Counted from the first letter of the stretch, positions 8,987-17,330 are shown. The stretch: DNA of 44,714 nt from [Candidatus Thermochlorobacteriaceae] bacterium GBChlB (GCA_000724175.1 JPGV01000044.1:1-44714), one strand, 5' to 3'. Notes: generated by a model from the letters alone, not told the origin. Made by a program: numbers and translations.

Positions 8987-9328
8987 ATGAGCAACCGAGA
9001 GTTTTGTCCTGTAACAACGACGCTCTCCGTCATTGATGGGAAGTGGAAAGTGTTGATATTGTGGAACTTGAAAGGCAAGACGCGTCGCTTCGGCGAATTA
9101 AAACGGCTCATTGCGGGCGTAACACAAAAAATGCTCACCCAGCAACTGCGCGAGTTGGAGACCGATGGACTTATCAGCCGAAAAGTTTACGCCGAAGTTC
9201 CGCCGCGCGTCGAGTATTCCTTGACCAAATACGGTGAAAGCATGATGCCGATTTTAGAAGCGATGTGCAAATGGGGCGTTGAGCATCGACAAAAGGTAGA
9301 GCGCGCGACGCTCAAAAAAACGGCGTAG
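8987..9328 (+). CDS. HxlR-family winged-helix transcriptional regulator
   Basis: DNA-binding regulator of 113 residues from the ATG at 8987. An in-frame ATG at 8966 would add seven residues (MKLNKST) and lies inside a tandem repeat, so I chose the later one, which starts close to the conserved FCPVTTTLSVIDGKWK. Cys7 in FCP is the position of the redox-sensing Cys in several HxlR proteins (YodB, HypR). The winged helix covers about 15-95, with RFGELKRLIAGVTQKMLTQQLRELETDGLISR the recognition helix region. There is no clear Shine-Dalgarno for either start. It is divergent from the aldo/keto reductase, which is its likely target, and it ends directly against the convergent permease gene. Confidence 0.92.
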   Translation: MSNREFCPVTTTLSVIDGKWKVLILWNLKGKTRRFGELKRLIAGVTQKMLTQQLRELETDGLISRKVYAEVPPRVEYSLTKYGESMMPILEAMCKWGVEHRQKVERATLKKTA

Positions 9329-10195
9329 TTATTTTTCAAATGGGCGTCCTAAGTCGCGCGGCGGCGTGGATTTCCCGATGAAGCCGACAAGTGCCAAGAG
9401 CGTAACGATGTAAGGCAAGGCTTGAACCAATTGCGTGGGAATGGCACCGCTTTGTAAATTGAGTTGAACCGCCTCTGTGGCAGCAAAAAGCAAACTGGCG
9501 CCCGCCGCGCCAAACGGCGTCCACTTTCCGATAATCATTGCGGCCAGCGCAATGTATCCGCGTCCCGCCGACATATCCGCCGTGAAACTATGTTGCTGAA
9601 ACGCCAAGAACGCGCCCGCCAGTGCCGCCAGCGCGCCCGAAATTAAGACGCCCAAAAAACGAATAACATTCACATTCACGCCCAAAGAATCCGCCGCCTC
9701 AGCGTTATCGCCTGTTGCTCGCAAGCGCAGACCAAATGGCGTTTTATAGATGATAAGGTGCGAGAGAGGAAACGCGACAAGCGCAAAGAGAAAAATCGGG
9801 TCGAGCAACACAACAGGAACATCAATGCCTTCAATCCGTTCTGAATTAGATGCGCTGCCGAAAATCGCTTTCAGAAAAAACTTTGTCATGCCAATGGCAA
9901 GAATGTTGATGGCAATGCCGCTAACAATTTGATTTGCCTTCAGCGTAATGGTGATATAGCCATGCAGCGCAGCGACAATGATGCCCAGAGACAGCGCACA
10001 TAGCACGCCGACAACGGCGGAGCCAGTTTCATACTGACCAATGACCGCGCCAAACGCGCCGAATAAAATAAGTCCTTCAAGTGCGAGATTGATAACGCCA
10101 CTGCGCTCCGAATACGTTGCGCCAAGCGACGCGAGCAAATACGGCACGGCGATGCGCAGCGTTTGCAAAAAAAAGACAATCAAAAATTCAATCAT
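9329..10195 (-). CDS. ABC transporter permease, nucleoside/simple sugar type (BPD_transp_2, NupQ/YufQ-like)
   Basis: Inner-membrane permease of 288 residues from the ATG at 10195. An upstream in-frame start at 10285 would add a 30-residue Cys-rich, non-membrane extension that looks non-coding. About eight hydrophobic segments are present. YLLASLGATYSERSGVINLALEGLILFG (about 19-46) is the hallmark of the second permease of Bmp/Nup-type purine nucleoside importers. RATGDNAEAADSLGV (about 160-174) is the coupling-helix region. No ATPase, binding protein or partner permease is found next to it: the flanking genes are a convergent HxlR regulator and a divergent DHH protein. Its partners must be encoded elsewhere if it is functional. 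Confidence 0.88.
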   Translation of the reverse strand: MIEFLIVFFLQTLRIAVPYLLASLGATYSERSGVINLALEGLILFGAFGAVIGQYETGSAVVGVLCALSLGIIVAALHGYITITLKANQIVSGIAINILAIGMTKFFLKAIFGSASNSERIEGIDVPVVLLDPIFLFALVAFPLSHLIIYKTPFGLRLRATGDNAEAADSLGVNVNVIRFLGVLISGALAALAGAFLAFQQHSFTADMSAGRGYIALAAMIIGKWTPFGAAGASLLFAATEAVQLNLQSGAIPTQLVQALPYIVTLLALVGFIGKSTPPRDLGRPFEK

Positions 10196-10326
10196 TAAAT
10201 TAGAGGCGATGTGTTGTTTGACGCACAAAAGAACTTGACACTCTGCGATTGAAACTGTAAATTTTTGGCATTTAAGGCGTTGCAAAATTACGCTTTTGCA
10301 GGGTCAGTTTTACAACACATCTCAAT

Positions 10327-10332
10327 GAGAGG
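10327..10332 (+). promoter_or_regulatory. Ribosome binding site of the DHH gene
   Basis: GAGAGG lies 8 bases ahead of the ATG at 10341. It fits the 16S anti-Shine-Dalgarno and supports this start. Most genes in this window lack such a clear site. Confidence 0.7.
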
Positions 10333-10340
10333 AAAAAACC

Positions 10341-11258
10341 ATGCGACTCCTAACGCGCTCCGATTTTGACGGCTTAGTCTGCGCCGTATTGCTCAAAGAA
10401 GTCGAGCAAATTGACACAATTGAGTTTTGCCACCCCAAAGATATGCAGGACGGCAAAGTCAAAGTTACCAATCAAGACATCATCACCAACCTGCCGTATC
10501 ACCCTGACGCGGCGATGTGGTTCGACCACCACGCCAGCGAAGCCTCGCGCAACGAAGAAATCACCTTCAGAGGTCGCTACGAAGTCGCGCCGAGTGCCGC
10601 CCGCGTGATTTACGACTACTACAACATTCAAGGCAAGGCAGAAAAACTACAGCGATTCAAATCGCTCATCACCGAAGTCGATAAATCCGATTCGGCGCAT
10701 CTCTCGCCCGAAGATGTTACAAATCCGAAAGGCTGGGTGCTGCTTTCCTACTTGATGGACCCGCGCACGGGCTTGGGCAAGCAGCACGACTACCAAATCA
10801 GCAACCGCGACTTGATGCTCAAACTCGTCGAGTGGATGTCGACAAAAGCGCCCGAACAGGTATTGGAAATGCCCGACATTAAGGAGCGCGTCGTGCGATA
10901 TATGGAAGATGAACAACGCTTCAAAGCCGCTCTGGAAAAACATTCTCGACAAGACGGCAACGTGGTCGTAACAGATTTTCGCAATGTCGATACGCCTGTT
11001 GGCAATCGGTTTTTAATCTACACCTTGTTTCCGACGGCGAACATTTCGGTTCGCGTGATGGACGGCAAAAAAGGCGAGTTCGTGGCAGTCTCCGTTGGGC
11101 ATAGCATTTTCAACCGCACGTCGCGCACTGACGTCGGTGCATTGATGGCGCGCTACGGCGGCGGCGGACATCGAGGCGCAGGCACGTGCCAACTTCCGCT
11201 TGCCGATGCCGACGAGAAAATCCGCGACATTATCGCCTCGATTAAAAAAGACGGCTAA
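10341..11258 (+). CDS. DHH-family phosphoesterase (exopolyphosphatase-like)
   Basis: Metal-dependent phosphoesterase of 305 residues. The DHH domain shows RSDFDGLVCA (6-15, metal-binding Asp8 and Asp10), the name-giving WFDHHAS (60-66) and TEVDKSDSAHL (about 111-121, another metal Asp). The DHHA1-type C-terminus ends with YGGGGHRGAG (about 273-282), which binds substrate phosphate. Relatives include NrnA nanoRNases, RecJ and inorganic pyro- or exopolyphosphatases. This branch is often labelled exopolyphosphatase, but the substrate could equally be short RNA or a cyclic-dinucleotide product. It has a good ribosome binding site and is divergent from the orphan permease. Confidence 0.88.
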   Translation: MRLLTRSDFDGLVCAVLLKEVEQIDTIEFCHPKDMQDGKVKVTNQDIITNLPYHPDAAMWFDHHASEASRNEEITFRGRYEVAPSAARVIYDYYNIQGKAEKLQRFKSLITEVDKSDSAHLSPEDVTNPKGWVLLSYLMDPRTGLGKQHDYQISNRDLMLKLVEWMSTKAPEQVLEMPDIKERVVRYMEDEQRFKAALEKHSRQDGNVVVTDFRNVDTPVGNRFLIYTLFPTANISVRVMDGKKGEFVAVSVGHSIFNRTSRTDVGALMARYGGGGHRGAGTCQLPLADADEKIRDIIASIKKDG

Positions 11259-11284
11259 GTTTATTTGTTAGGTGAAAATTCAAA

Positions 11285-12043
11285 ATGATGATTCCCACGA
11301 CGGCACAACGCTTAGCGGCTCGCATGCCTAACGGCAACCGCCCAATAGTAATGCGCCAACGCTGGGAGTCCTTGCTCTTTTTGCACTGGCAAGTCCCGCC
11401 TAACCTCATCCAAAAAACGCTGCCCAACGGACTGTTCGTCGATACCTTCAACGGTGCGGCCTATCTCGGCATCGTTCCGTTTTTTATGCAACATGTACGT
11501 CCCGTTTGGTTTTTCTCCGTCCCATATCTGTCGTTCTTTCAGGAACTCAATGTGCGGACGTATGTGCATAGTGCGGACGGAACGCCGGGCGTCTGGTTTT
11601 ACTCGCTCGATTGCAACCAACCAGTTGCCGTTTGGATTGCGCGAACGTTTTTTCACTTGCCGTATTTTCAGGCGAGAATGTCCGCTCTGCGACCAAAAGC
11701 GACAAATGCCGTAACACAATACGCTTGCACGCGACAAGGCACAACCCAAACGGCGACATTTAGTTACGGCAGCGTTGGCGACTCGCGCGAATCGAACGTG
11801 GAATCGTTGGAGTTTTTCCTGTTGGAACGCTACTATCTGTATGCGCACGACGCCAAGAGAAATGCACTGCTCAGAGGGCAAGTGTCGCACACGCCGTATC
11901 GTTATCGAGCGTGCAAAGTCGAGGAACTGTCTGTCGTTCCGGCGGTGCTGGACGGGTTTAGCATCTCTGGACGCCCGATACATCAATGCGTGTCGGACGA
12001 TGTCGATGTCAAAATCTATGCGGTTGAAAAACTGTTTGCGTGA
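11285..12043 (+). CDS. DUF2071 (YqjF-like) family protein
   Basis: A 252-residue protein of the YqjF/DUF2071 family, whose function is unknown. Family features are LLFLHWQVPPNLIQKTLPNGLFVDTFNGAAYLGIVPF near the N-terminus, FQELNVRTYVHSADGTPGVWFYSLD in the middle, and the C-terminal FLLERYYLYAHDAKRNALLRGQVSHTPYRYRACKV. Related folds resemble acetoacetate decarboxylase-like domains. No membrane segment or signal peptide is seen. The start could be either of the two adjacent ATGs. It follows the DHH gene by 26 bases on the same strand and is probably co-transcribed. It is convergent with uvrD. Confidence 0.85.
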   Translation: MMIPTTAQRLAARMPNGNRPIVMRQRWESLLFLHWQVPPNLIQKTLPNGLFVDTFNGAAYLGIVPFFMQHVRPVWFFSVPYLSFFQELNVRTYVHSADGTPGVWFYSLDCNQPVAVWIARTFFHLPYFQARMSALRPKATNAVTQYACTRQGTTQTATFSYGSVGDSRESNVESLEFFLLERYYLYAHDAKRNALLRGQVSHTPYRYRACKVEELSVVPAVLDGFSISGRPIHQCVSDDVDVKIYAVEKLFA

Positions 12044-12104
12044 AAAAAGGCGCGACAGAATTTGCCCTTCGAACACCCTTACAGACGGCTCACTTACTAA
12101 CGGG

Positions 12105-14360
12105 TTAATTGTAAGGCGTGAGGTTCGCGTATTTGACGACGAGCGTTTTTTCGCCCGCCGTTTTGAAAAAGACGCGCACTTTAGCGTCGTCGCCCACGCC
12201 TTGCAGCGCAATCACTTTGCCGCTTCCGAAAATTTTGTGCTGAACTTTCATGCCAATGGAGAGCGCAGGCGAAGTCGGTAAGGTGCTGGGTTTCGGCGAT
12301 GCAGATTTTCTTTCTGGTCGTTTCCAATTGTCCGAAAACTCGCTGAAATCCTCGTAAGTCTCTTGGCTGTAGTCGTCGCGCACAATACGCTTCTTTTCTT
12401 TTTCGGCGGCGCGTAGGTCTCGTAGGAATTGTCCCGATTCCGTTTGCACGACGTCGCCGTCGAGTTCGTCAATAAAGCGTGATTTCAGCGTAGGTTGCAA
12501 GTTGCCGAATCGATATCGGCTCTTGGCGTAGGTAACGTGCAGTTTCTGCCGCGCCCGCGTAACCGCAACATAAAACAGCCGCCGCTCTTCTTCGAGGTCT
12601 TTCGCGTCGTCAGGGTTGAGCGGAAACAGTTTTTCCTCCAAACCGCTCACGAACACGACGGGAAACTCCAAGCCTTTTGCTGAATGAATGGTCATCAACG
12701 ACACCTTATTGTCGCTCTCGTCTTTATCTTCGGTTTCATTAACAAGCGAGACATTTTCGAGAAACGTTTTGAGCGAATCATCTCCCTCGTTTTGGTCGCT
12801 GAACGATTTAGCGAGTGAGAGAAACTCTTGAAGGTTGTCGTATCGCGCGTTTGCCTCCGATGTGTTTTCTTGTTTCAAGAGCTCCAAAAGGCGCGTTTTC
12901 TCATACAACTCCGCCACGACTTGATACGCCGAATACTTTTTCGCCGTTTCCTGCATCGATTCAATCAGCATTCGAAATTCGCCGAGCGGCGAGATGAGCC
13001 GAACTGGCACATCGGGATACATTGCCGCGCGTTTCATTACGTCATAAATCGAGACGCCTTCGCTCGCCGCAAGTTGGCGCAGTTTGTCAAGGCTTGTCTC
13101 GCCGATGCCCCGTGTTGGCACATTGATAATGCGCAGGAGCGATTCTTCGTCCTGTTCGTTCAATGCAAAGCGCAGATAGGCAACGACGTCTTTAATTTCC
13201 TTGCGCTTGTAGAACGAGATGTTGCCGAAGATTTTGTATGGAATGGCGTTGGCGCGGAGTGCGTCCTCGATCGCGCGCGATTGCGCGTTGGTGCGATAAA
13301 AAATCGCAAAGTCTCGATTTGAAAATCCTTTCGTGACTTTGAGATTGCGAATTGCAAAGGAAATTTTATCAGCTTCGCGCCGCTCGTCGTCGGCGACCAT
13401 CAGCGTAATCGGTTCGCCCGTCTCATTCTGCGTGAAAAGTTTTTTTTCTAACTGCTCTCGATTGCGTTTGATAATGGAGTTGGCCGCTTTGAGAATGACT
13501 TTTGTGCTGCGGTAATTTTCCTCGAGCCGCACCGTTACCGCATCGGGATAATCTTGCTGAAAGCCGAGAATGTTTGAAATGTCTGCGCCGCGCCACGAGT
13601 AAATGCTTTGTGCGTCATCGCCGACAACACAGATGTTTCGATGTTTTGCCGCCAGCATTTTCGAGACGAGATACTGCGCACGGTTCGTGTCTTGATATTC
13701 GTCAATCATCAGGTATGCAAAGCGCGACTGATAAAATTCCAAAATGTCGGGGCGCTGCAAAAAAAGTTCAATCGGTTTGATGAGCAGGTCGTCGAAATCA
13801 AGCGCGTTGTTTTTGCGCAACCGCTCGGCGTAGCGGCGATAGATATGCGCAATTTTTTCGTCGACGTAATCTCTGGCGGTTTGCTCGAACTCGGCAGGCA
13901 GAATGAACTTGTTTTTCGCCGCGCTGATTTTCGACTGCACCGTGTTCGGCGAGAGCGTTTGCGCGTTCAGACCGAGTTCGGTCATAATGTCTTTCATCAC
14001 GCGCTGCGAATCTTCCGCATCGTAGATGGAAAAATTCGATGTAAATCCTAACGCAGAAATATGCTGTCGAAGCAGCCGCGCGAAGTTGGCGTGAAATGTG
14101 CCAATCCAAAGCCCATCTGTCGAGCCATTGCCTAAAAGGGTCTCGATGCGCTCGCGCATTTCGGCGGCGGCACGATTGGTAAAGGTGAGCGCGAGAATTT
14201 GGTGTGGCGATGCGCCAACACTGTGAATTAAATACGCCGTTCTGTAAGTAATGACGCGGGTTTTGCCGCTTCCTGCGCCAGCGATAATCATCACCGGCCC
14301 CTTGGCAGATTCGACGGCGACGCGCTGTGCCTCGTTAAGTTCGTTCAGTAAATCGTTCAA
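12105..14360 (-). CDS. pcrA: Superfamily 1 DNA helicase, UvrD/PcrA
   Basis: 3'-5' DNA helicase of 751 residues acting in nucleotide excision repair, replication restart and clearing of stalled RNA polymerase. Helicase motifs run in order: Q-motif LNELNEAQRVAV (5-16), Walker A IAGAGSGKT (26-34), LTFTNRAAAEMRERI, DDLL, motif II LMIDEYQDTN (about 217-226), motif III VGDDAQSIYSWRGAD, VRLEENYRS (IV), LMTIHSAKGLEFPVVFVSGLEE (V) and EEERRLFYVAVTRAR (VI). The last 50 residues (GMKVQHKIFGSGKVIALQG and following) form the Tudor-like tail of PcrA that binds RNA polymerase. Whether it is UvrD or PcrA is a naming choice; the tail favours PcrA. Confidence 0.95.
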   Translation of the reverse strand: MNDLLNELNEAQRVAVESAKGPVMIIAGAGSGKTRVITYRTAYLIHSVGASPHQILALTFTNRAAAEMRERIETLLGNGSTDGLWIGTFHANFARLLRQHISALGFTSNFSIYDAEDSQRVMKDIMTELGLNAQTLSPNTVQSKISAAKNKFILPAEFEQTARDYVDEKIAHIYRRYAERLRKNNALDFDDLLIKPIELFLQRPDILEFYQSRFAYLMIDEYQDTNRAQYLVSKMLAAKHRNICVVGDDAQSIYSWRGADISNILGFQQDYPDAVTVRLEENYRSTKVILKAANSIIKRNREQLEKKLFTQNETGEPITLMVADDERREADKISFAIRNLKVTKGFSNRDFAIFYRTNAQSRAIEDALRANAIPYKIFGNISFYKRKEIKDVVAYLRFALNEQDEESLLRIINVPTRGIGETSLDKLRQLAASEGVSIYDVMKRAAMYPDVPVRLISPLGEFRMLIESMQETAKKYSAYQVVAELYEKTRLLELLKQENTSEANARYDNLQEFLSLAKSFSDQNEGDDSLKTFLENVSLVNETEDKDESDNKVSLMTIHSAKGLEFPVVFVSGLEEKLFPLNPDDAKDLEEERRLFYVAVTRARQKLHVTYAKSRYRFGNLQPTLKSRFIDELDGDVVQTESGQFLRDLRAAEKEKKRIVRDDYSQETYEDFSEFSDNWKRPERKSASPKPSTLPTSPALSIGMKVQHKIFGSGKVIALQGVGDDAKVRVFFKTAGEKTLVVKYANLTPYN

Positions 14361-14368
14361 CGGTGAAA

Positions 14369-14390
14369 CAGTTTGGTTTCAGTTTGGTTT
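14369..14390. repeat. Tandem 11-base repeat just upstream of uvrD/pcrA
   Basis: CAGTTTGGTTT occurs twice in perfect tandem (14369-14379 and 14380-14390), 9-30 bases ahead of the helicase start on the minus strand. A short hairpin follows at 14392-14408 (CGTTGC/GCAACG with a 5-base loop). It may be slippage or an operator; nothing decides. Confidence 0.5.
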
Positions 14391-14451
14391 ACGTTGCTGG
14401 GCGCAACGCGGGTAAAGAAACAGAATGTCGCGCCAACTGCAAAACGCTTTT

Positions 14452-15285
14452 TTACTCGTAGATTTTTCCGATGTAGAACGCAACGCCGAGTTTAAGTGTG
14501 TTGACCAACAGTGGCGACTCGCTTTCAAACGGAAAGAACTGGCGGTCGCGTCGAAGCGCATAGAGCGTAAAGTTAATCGCGCTTTTGAGAACAGTATGCG
14601 CAATCGGCAAAAGGCTTGGCGCACCGCCGAACACGGCATCGATAAAATATCCCGCGCCGATTTGCATGCCCATCTGTAACGCCTGAGCGCCTAAAAATTG
14701 TAGAAACACAACTCTCGGAAAGACCAGCGTTTGCTCATAGCTGAAATCAACTGCAAATGACGACGCAAGCTGTATGTTCAGTCCAGCTGCGCTCGATACG
14801 CCAAACCGTAATCCATTAAATCGCTCCAATTTGCTTTGTTCATCGGGGCTTGCCAACAGTCGACCAAATGAAGGAACAGTGAGCAGCCATGCACTTGTCA
14901 GCGTTGGCGTAACGGCGGCTTGTTCCAATTTGTAACCAACGCCGTCTTTGATGCCAAGTCCGATTTTAATTAAGCTAAGTGTGGTTGTTTGGGTTGTCGT
15001 GTCGGGCGGTCTCGAAATTGCGCCTGTATAACTTGCAATCGCGTGCGGATACGCAACATCCACCAGCAACGACGAATGCCGCGAGTCCAAAAACCGTTTC
15101 GCGCCCAGCGTTGCCTCCAAAGAAAAATTCGTTCCAGCAACGGCGGACGACGACCTCGCCGACGGCGCCGCAAAGCCATAAGACGCTTCCAGCGTAAATC
15201 GACGAAGCGGCGTTTCAATCAGCGAATAGGATTGTGCCGCAGCAGGTCCGGCGACAACCAACATCAACAACACACAAACTCTCAT
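14452..15285 (-). CDS. Exported outer-membrane-type protein, unknown function
   Basis: A 277-residue protein from the ATG at 15285. The longer frame from 15381 adds 32 residues that lack coding character. It starts with a signal peptide, MRVCVLLMLVVAGPAAA with cleavage before QS. The mature part is rich in alternating hydrophobic/polar strands (RFTLEASYGFAAP, TNFSLEATLGAKRF, SLLVDVAYPHAI, GLNIQLASSFAVDFSYEQTLVF) and ends with LKLGVAFYIGKIYE, so it is likely a small beta-barrel or a periplasmic beta protein. The C-terminus ends in Glu and not the usual Phe. I do not recognise a named family. It is flanked on the same strand by the ArsA ATPase gene upstream and uvrD downstream. Confidence 0.7.
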   Translation of the reverse strand: MRVCVLLMLVVAGPAAAQSYSLIETPLRRFTLEASYGFAAPSARSSSAVAGTNFSLEATLGAKRFLDSRHSSLLVDVAYPHAIASYTGAISRPPDTTTQTTTLSLIKIGLGIKDGVGYKLEQAAVTPTLTSAWLLTVPSFGRLLASPDEQSKLERFNGLRFGVSSAAGLNIQLASSFAVDFSYEQTLVFPRVVFLQFLGAQALQMGMQIGAGYFIDAVFGGAPSLLPIAHTVLKSAINFTLYALRRDRQFFPFESESPLLVNTLKLGVAFYIGKIYE

Positions 15286-15396
15286 AGAATTTTTCTTGAA
15301 AAGAAAAGCAACCTCTGGCACTTTGCCAAAGGGCGTTCTTCGAAAAGCGGACTTGGCTTGATGCAACAAGGGCGGCAGCACGCCAAAACAAGGGGA

Positions 15397-16590
15397 CTAA
15401 TCTTTCGCGTTGTTCGGCAAGACGAACTTAATTTCAAGGCAGCCGTCGGGCAGCATTTGCGCTTCTTGCGGGTTGAGTCCAGCGAGCGAATCGGGCAGAA
15501 CAATGTCGCGGTAGCGAGTGCCGACGCGCAGCGTGAGCGTTGCTCCCAACCGCGAGAGTTCAAGTTTGTCGCTGGGCGCAAACGGCAACTTCACACGCAG
15601 AATCGAGGCGCCTTCTTCCTGTCGAACCGAAATGGGCTTTTCATCGTAGAGCAGTTTCGCTGGGTCGGTGTCGCCGTAAATTTTTTCCGCCAGCAATCGC
15701 AATCGCTCCATGCCTGTAACCTCGCTCTTAAAGAGCGGCGCTCTGAAAATCGGCATCGGCGAAAAATCGTTCTCAATTGCATCGAGATATTTTTTCTGCG
15801 ACTCATGCCATTCGGCGTAGTAGCCTTCTTTGGCTTCATCAGGAATAACGCGATTGACAATGGCGGCGTCGACATGCATTCCATACAAGTTCAGATATGT
15901 CATAGCGCGTTGCGATTCAGCGATGACCATTTTTTCGGGATTCATCACCAACCGCGCCGAGGTAACAGCTTTTTTGTCCATAATTTCGCGAATGTCTTTG
16001 AGTCGGTCGAGCGACCTATCCCACATCGTCGCCACGTTTTCAGGCGCGACGATTTTATCAAGTCCCGGTGTTACCTTCGAGATAGGTCGAAGCACAGGCG
16101 CCATGATGAACTTTTCAATGACACGCGTTACTTTCAAGAGCCATGCAAGCACTTCGGGCAGTGAGAGCAGGCGCAGGGTCTCGCCTGTTGGCGCCATGTC
16201 GACCACGACCACGTCGTAATCGCCCTTGCCGTGAAAGTCGCGCAGGCGCAATAAGCTGAAGAGTTCTGCCATGCCCGGAATTGAGGCAAGTTCGCCCGCG
16301 ATGGTTTGTTCTGCGCCAAGCGTCATCAAGAGACTTGCAATGAAATCCCGAATTGCGCCCCAGTTATCGTTCAGTTCTACGTAAGGGTCGACTTCAATCG
16401 CATCGAGCTTTGGCAAAACATGTTGCACTTTTCCCGAAAGCGGCACGCCGAGCGAATCGGCAAGACTATGTGCAGGGTCGGTTGACATGATGACCGTCTT
16501 ATAGCCAAGTTCCGCGCATCGAATCGCTGTGGCTGCCGCCGAACTGGTTTTTCCGACACCGCCTTTTCCTGTAAAAAAAATAATTCTCAT
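15397..16590 (-). CDS. ArsA/GET3-family ATPase with HSP20-like C-terminal domain
   Basis: A 397-residue ATPase from the ATG at 16590. The frame stays open to 16737, but the start with MRIIFFTGKGGVGKTS is the natural one. Deviant Walker A GKGGVGKTS is at 8-16 with the intermonomer Lys, STDPAHSLADSLGVPL (A-loop/switch I) at about 37-52, and VVVDMAPTGETLRLLSLPE (switch II) in the middle. The last 80 residues (LRVKLPFAPSDKLELSRLGATLTLRVG, then CLEIKFVL) match the alpha-crystallin-like ArsA_HSP20 domain. Such ATPases are multi-copy in Chlorobiota and are often annotated as anion-transporting. No arsenite-binding Cys cluster or arsB is seen here, so arsenic resistance is not supported. The leader contains a terminator hairpin and operator-like repeats. 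Confidence 0.9.
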   Translation of the reverse strand: MRIIFFTGKGGVGKTSSAAATAIRCAELGYKTVIMSTDPAHSLADSLGVPLSGKVQHVLPKLDAIEVDPYVELNDNWGAIRDFIASLLMTLGAEQTIAGELASIPGMAELFSLLRLRDFHGKGDYDVVVVDMAPTGETLRLLSLPEVLAWLLKVTRVIEKFIMAPVLRPISKVTPGLDKIVAPENVATMWDRSLDRLKDIREIMDKKAVTSARLVMNPEKMVIAESQRAMTYLNLYGMHVDAAIVNRVIPDEAKEGYYAEWHESQKKYLDAIENDFSPMPIFRAPLFKSEVTGMERLRLLAEKIYGDTDPAKLLYDEKPISVRQEEGASILRVKLPFAPSDKLELSRLGATLTLRVGTRYRDIVLPDSLAGLNPQEAQMLPDGCLEIKFVLPNNAKD

Positions 16591-16682
16591 TGTCGCTCGC
16601 TGTTCTAAACCGTTCATTTCCCATGAGATCAATGAAGTTACGGCTTTTCGCGGAAGTTTTTGAGTCAATGAGAAGTCATTGC

Positions 16683-16716
16683 AAAAAATAAAGGCATTCC
16701 GCGAGCGCGGAATGCC
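16683..16716 (-). terminator. Intrinsic terminator or attenuator hairpin, minus strand
   Basis: A perfect 10-bp stem GGCATTCCGC/GCGGAATGCC (16693-16702 with 16707-16716) has a 4-base loop. On the minus strand it is followed by a T-rich run (TTTATTTTTT). It lies about 103-126 bases before the ArsA ATG and has no annotated minus-strand gene immediately upstream. It could therefore end a small RNA or act as a transcription attenuator in the ArsA leader. Confidence 0.75.
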
Positions 16717-16745
16717 TCCCCTCATCACCCAAAACAAAACACAAA

Positions 16746-16781
16746 GATAACTATGATGTTATCCTAAACAGCATGTTATCC
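16746..16781. promoter_or_regulatory. Operator-like dyad and direct repeats upstream of the ArsA gene
   Basis: GATAAC-TATGAT-GTTATC (16746-16763) is a perfect 6+6+6 dyad. Its right half is part of ATGTTATCC (16756-16764), which recurs at 16773-16781, a spacing of 17 bases. Three half-sites in 36 bases suggest binding of a dimeric regulator. The repeats are seen; the regulatory role is inferred. Confidence 0.45.
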
Positions 16782-17063
16782 AAAATCGTGCCAAAACTGC
16801 TTTCCCTATAATTTTCTTATGTTTCAGTATTTAAAGGCAATAAATTGTCCTTTTTGCATCACCTTTTGTAATTACCGAATTACTTTTTGAATGGTAAAAA
16901 GTGTAATTTTGTGCAGCTCGTCACACCTCTTGCGCCGAAACACTCCTGTAACAAAGCAAGACAGGCAAGGGGAACAAGTTAGACGTGCACTCCGTCTTTA
17001 CAAAAACGCCTGACGCGCCCAACAAGTCAGGGCAAGATATGAGAAGACACACCGTTCTATTGT

Positions 17064-17330
17064 ATGGCAGCACCGTTGAAGATTACATTCAAAGTTTACC
17101 TTGAGGCGCAAGAGCGGTGGACGCCCGCTACCGAACTGCTCGGCAGAGCAGAATCGGTAGTCGACAGTTATTTGAGGCTCAACCATCTGACCTGTTGTAG
17201 TTTTCAGGGCGGATTTTTTATTGATATCGACGGCAAGCCGTGGTCGGACGAGAGCACCGTAGATGAATTTCATGAATTGGCAAAGCGTCTCGACCGTGGG
17301 CTGCCGCAGCTCGGCAAGACCGACGCCTAA
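17064..17330 (+). CDS. Hypothetical protein (88 residues)
   Basis: A small plus-strand frame with plausible protein composition. It is acidic and has the segment GGFFIDIDGKPWSDESTVDEFHELAKRLDRG, which reads like a strand-turn-helix of a folded domain. No motif, signal peptide or membrane segment is recognised. There is no Shine-Dalgarno ahead of the ATG. The antisense frame over the same bases (16998-17351) is less protein-like. The gene stands alone upstream of mnmA. It may be a genuine small gene or the remnant of a longer one, because a second open fragment follows in another frame (17342-17494). Confidence 0.45.
   Translation: MAAPLKITFKVYLEAQERWTPATELLGRAESVVDSYLRLNHLTCCSFQGGFFIDIDGKPWSDESTVDEFHELAKRLDRGLPQLGKTDA

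Larger units (their letters stand above)
16591..17063. other. Long intergenic region upstream of the ArsA ATPase (AT-rich leader)
   Basis: A stretch of 473 bases without a convincing gene. It is clearly more AT-rich than its neighbours between 16740 and 16920. It holds an intrinsic-terminator-like hairpin for the minus strand (16683-16716), a dyad GATAAC-N6-GTTATC (16746-16763), a direct repeat ATGTTATCC (16756-16764 and 16773-16781) and a palindrome GTAATT-ACCG-AATTAC (16868-16883). These are consistent with a regulated 5' leader for the ArsA gene or a small RNA on the minus strand. No promoter hexamers could be assigned with confidence. Confidence 0.6.

Noticed and set aside
11312-12211. 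Minus-strand frame of 299 residues opposite the DUF2071 gene
   Set aside because: No domain and basic composition. The plus-strand DUF2071 protein has clear family motifs.
14989-16164. Plus-strand frame of 391 residues across the exported protein and ArsA genes
   Set aside because: It is antisense to two well-supported genes, very Arg/Cys/His rich and without any recognised domain. It is a shadow caused by codon bias.
16776-16800. Sigma-54-like TGGCAC element on the minus strand upstream of the ArsA gene
   Set aside because: The second half lacks the required GC at the correct spacing, so the match is only partial.
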